In this document: positions 40,598-41,964 of the stretch, piece by piece
How the letters are laid out: every line of letters begins with the position of its first letter
Position numbering within the stretch: position 1 is the first letter of the stretch
Assembly (NCBI GenBank): GCA_050943135.1
Contig: JBMNOP010000019.1
Span: 1 to 41,964, forward strand
Source: RUG695 sp050943135
GTDB taxonomy: Bacteria > Planctomycetota > Planctomycetia > Pirellulales > Thermoguttaceae
Reading direction: 5' to 3'
Length of the DNA stretch: 41,964 nt
Notes under the pieces: model-generated
Told to the model about the DNA's origin: nothing
The model's input: only the letters and a program-made list of their open reading frames with translations
Databases searched by the model: none
Translations under genes and position numbers: made by a program

Positions 40598-41785
40598 TTA
40601 TTTTCGGATCGTCATCAGGCTACGCCGTCGCAGCGGCGTTTTCCAGACGCGGGAATCGATCGAGACGGGGGGATTATCCCCCAAAAGAAAATACTCATCA
40701 TCGGCAAGCCGGCGCGCCGGAAGACTTCCGTAACCGATGTCGCGCCGAACGGTGAGATCTTTTGCCGACAGTTCGCCGGGCGAGTCGGTCAGGAGCGAAA
40801 CCGGGCAGGTCACGGGAAGATTCTGCTCGGCAAGAGGAGGATTCGGAATACGACAAAGTTCTTTCCCCTCGATCGAAAGAATCACAAAGGCATCACATGT
40901 CGAAAGTGTCAAATCGCCCTCGCCCGAGGGAAGAGGAAAGGAATAGCAAGGAGCCGACGCAAAATCGTCTTGGGTGACACCGCGGAAACGCTCGGGATCG
41001 GACTCGGGCATGGAAATATTACGAAGCTCGACTTCCAACGAAGACCCGCTGCGCAAAACAAGCCAGAGACGATCTCCCTGGTTGATTAAAAGTGACGCCG
41101 AGTCAAGAAGCTCGGTGGGAAAAGTCAGAACGTAATCGTCGACAAAGTCGGGTCGGCCGGCCCCTTCGAGTGAAGGGATAGGGGAAAGATTCGTGATCGG
41201 AGTCGGAACGCGCTTCGTCGGTCCCGTCTCGCCTGTCAGATGAGGCTGAGGAACGGTATGGATGAGAAAAAGGCGGTCGACTCCTATTTCCGGGTGCAGG
41301 GCAATCGGAACCGTTAACCGACCGACCGGCTCTTTGGCGATCGGTTCGCCGTTGATCAAAAGGACTCCGCGTTTCAGCTCAAGCAGTTCCCCCGGAAGTC
41401 CGACGACACGTTTGACGCCGACCCTCTTCCCTTCCGGAATGCGGAAAGCGACCAAATCCCATCGGCAGGGGGAAGGATGCGGAAAACGCCGAATCGAAAG
41501 GCGGTCACCCTCCGCAAAAAAAATCGGTTTAATAGGGATCTCTGAAAACCCACATTCGGGACATGAGGTAAAACGGGCACCGTCGATCTTGTTTTCGTAG
41601 GGATAATCGACGGTCAGAAAAAAGGAGAAAGCGCATTTCGGACAGGTAAGTTTCCAGTGTGAACCGAGCAGAGTCGGGAGCATCGACGAACTGAGCACCG
41701 GCAACGAGATCGGTATCGTGATGAAGAGAAACGGTACCGCAACGGCGGCTGCCATCAGGGTTAGGTAATAATACTTCGCCTTCAT
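40598..41785 (-). CDS. lepB: signal peptidase I with a zinc-ribbon insert
   Basis: This 395-aa type I signal peptidase has an N-terminal membrane anchor (about 6-30), the nucleophile S34 in S-S-S-M-L-P-T and the general base K125 in V-G-V-K-R-V-V-G-L-P-G-E. The C-terminal L-G-D-N-P-P-V-S-I-D-S-R-V-W box completes the family set. It removes signal peptides at the outer face of the cytoplasmic membrane. Inserted between S34 and K125 is a likely zinc ribbon, C48-P-K-C51 and C75-P-E-C78, not found in typical LepB. A further insert of about 130 residues lies before the C-terminal box. I use the ATG at 41785; a TTG 12 bases earlier is an alternative. Confidence 0.9.
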   Translation of the reverse strand: MKAKYYYLTLMAAAVAVPFLFITIPISLPVLSSSMLPTLLGSHWKLTCPKCAFSFFLTVDYPYENKIDGARFTSCPECGFSEIPIKPIFFAEGDRLSIRRFPHPSPCRWDLVAFRIPEGKRVGVKRVVGLPGELLELKRGVLLINGEPIAKEPVGRLTVPIALHPEIGVDRLFLIHTVPQPHLTGETGPTKRVPTPITNLSPIPSLEGAGRPDFVDDYVLTFPTELLDSASLLINQGDRLWLVLRSGSSLEVELRNISMPESDPERFRGVTQDDFASAPCYSFPLPSGEGDLTLSTCDAFVILSIEGKELCRIPNPPLAEQNLPVTCPVSLLTDSPGELSAKDLTVRRDIGYGSLPARRLADDEYFLLGDNPPVSIDSRVWKTPLRRRSLMTIRK

Positions 41786-41844
41786 CGAGGGCCCCAAACA
41801 AGGGCTGGCAGAACAGATACCAAAGACAACATACCGAACCTTTT

Positions 41845-41894
41845 TTATTTTATTAAAAGGAAAGGCTCCTTGAGGGGTTACCTCTTGGAGCCTT
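41845..41894 (-). terminator. intrinsic terminator after the 5S rRNA gene
   Basis: The arms AAGGCTCC (41862-41869) and GGAGCCTT (41887-41894), plus an inner GAGG/CCTC stem, form a long hairpin with a TT/TT bulge. The minus-strand T-rich tract at 41861-41845 follows it. It directly follows the 5S rRNA. Confidence 0.85.
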
Positions 41895-41898
41895 GGAA

Positions 41899-41964
41899 AC
41901 CGGCAATACCTACTTTCGCAGTGGTTCTACTATCATCGGCTCCGAGAGCTTAACTACTGTATTC
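41899..41964 (-). rRNA. rrf: 5S ribosomal RNA, 3' half (runs off the window)
   Basis: On the minus strand the segment contains AGTTAAGCTCTC, then CCGATGATAGTA and the final GCGAAAGTAGGTATTGCCGG. It matches the 5S rRNA 3' half (A-G-U-U-A-A-G, C-C-G-A-U-G, G-U-A-G-G-U, G-C-C-G-G). The 5' half lies beyond the window, so the boundary near 41899 is approximate. No 23S or 16S gene is in the window. Confidence 0.9.

Overview
The window looks like a chromosomal segment of a planctomycete, probably an anaerobic or fermentative member related to Pirellulales. This is inferred from gene content: a Topo VI A / Spo11-like protein, a signal peptidase I carrying a zinc-ribbon insert, a secreted Cys/Gly/Tyr-rich protein, a lipoprotein with leucine-rich repeats, and a 5S rRNA gene with no 16S or 23S gene in view. 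A glycyl-radical enzyme with its radical-SAM activase, an ADP-forming acyl-CoA synthetase and a LutB-type iron-sulfur protein point to anaerobic carbon metabolism. No 16S gene is present, so the taxonomy is tentative.

Positions 1-606 are mobile-element debris: the 5' end of an IS5-type transposase running off the left edge, a REP-like palindrome, and a decayed C-terminus of an IS3-family transposase. Positions 607-8631 hold a complete type V-A CRISPR-Cas system, all read from the minus strand: promoter, cas12a, cas4, cas1, cas2, leader, then 32 repeats and 31 spacers. The Cas12a (1279 aa) keeps its RuvC and pre-crRNA-processing signatures. It departs from the well-studied orthologs at exactly the positions that read the PAM, which is the most interesting signal here.

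Positions 9015-13380 are an operon of sugar porter, glycyl-radical enzyme and activase, joined by 4-bp overlaps. Positions 13550-15744 (minus) carry yggS and a secreted metallopeptidase. Positions 16093-19154 carry guaB and an orphan adenine-N6 DNA methyltransferase. Positions 19537-23166 are a compact plus-strand run: fucU, hemY/hemG-type oxidase, a YfcE-type phosphodiesterase, trmL and a hypothetical gene. An ADP-forming acyl-CoA synthetase (23344-25500) follows, with its own promoter and a strong terminator, and then a second orphan methyltransferase (25811-27010).

From 27168 to 37474 almost everything is on the minus strand: DUF445, a Topo VI A-like protein, an LRR lipoprotein, yggU, a prepilin peptidase core, a GNAT-like protein, a Nudix protein, a thioredoxin-fold exported protein and a Cys-rich secreted protein. 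The right end has lutB and cdsA (plus), signal peptidase I (minus) and the 3' end of a 5S rRNA gene (minus).

Two solitary adenine methyltransferases lie 9 and 17 kb from the CRISPR locus, but nothing in the sequence ties them to it. The functional links I can support are the CRISPR operon with its array, the porter/GRE/activase operon, and the short overlapping gene pairs noted in the entries.
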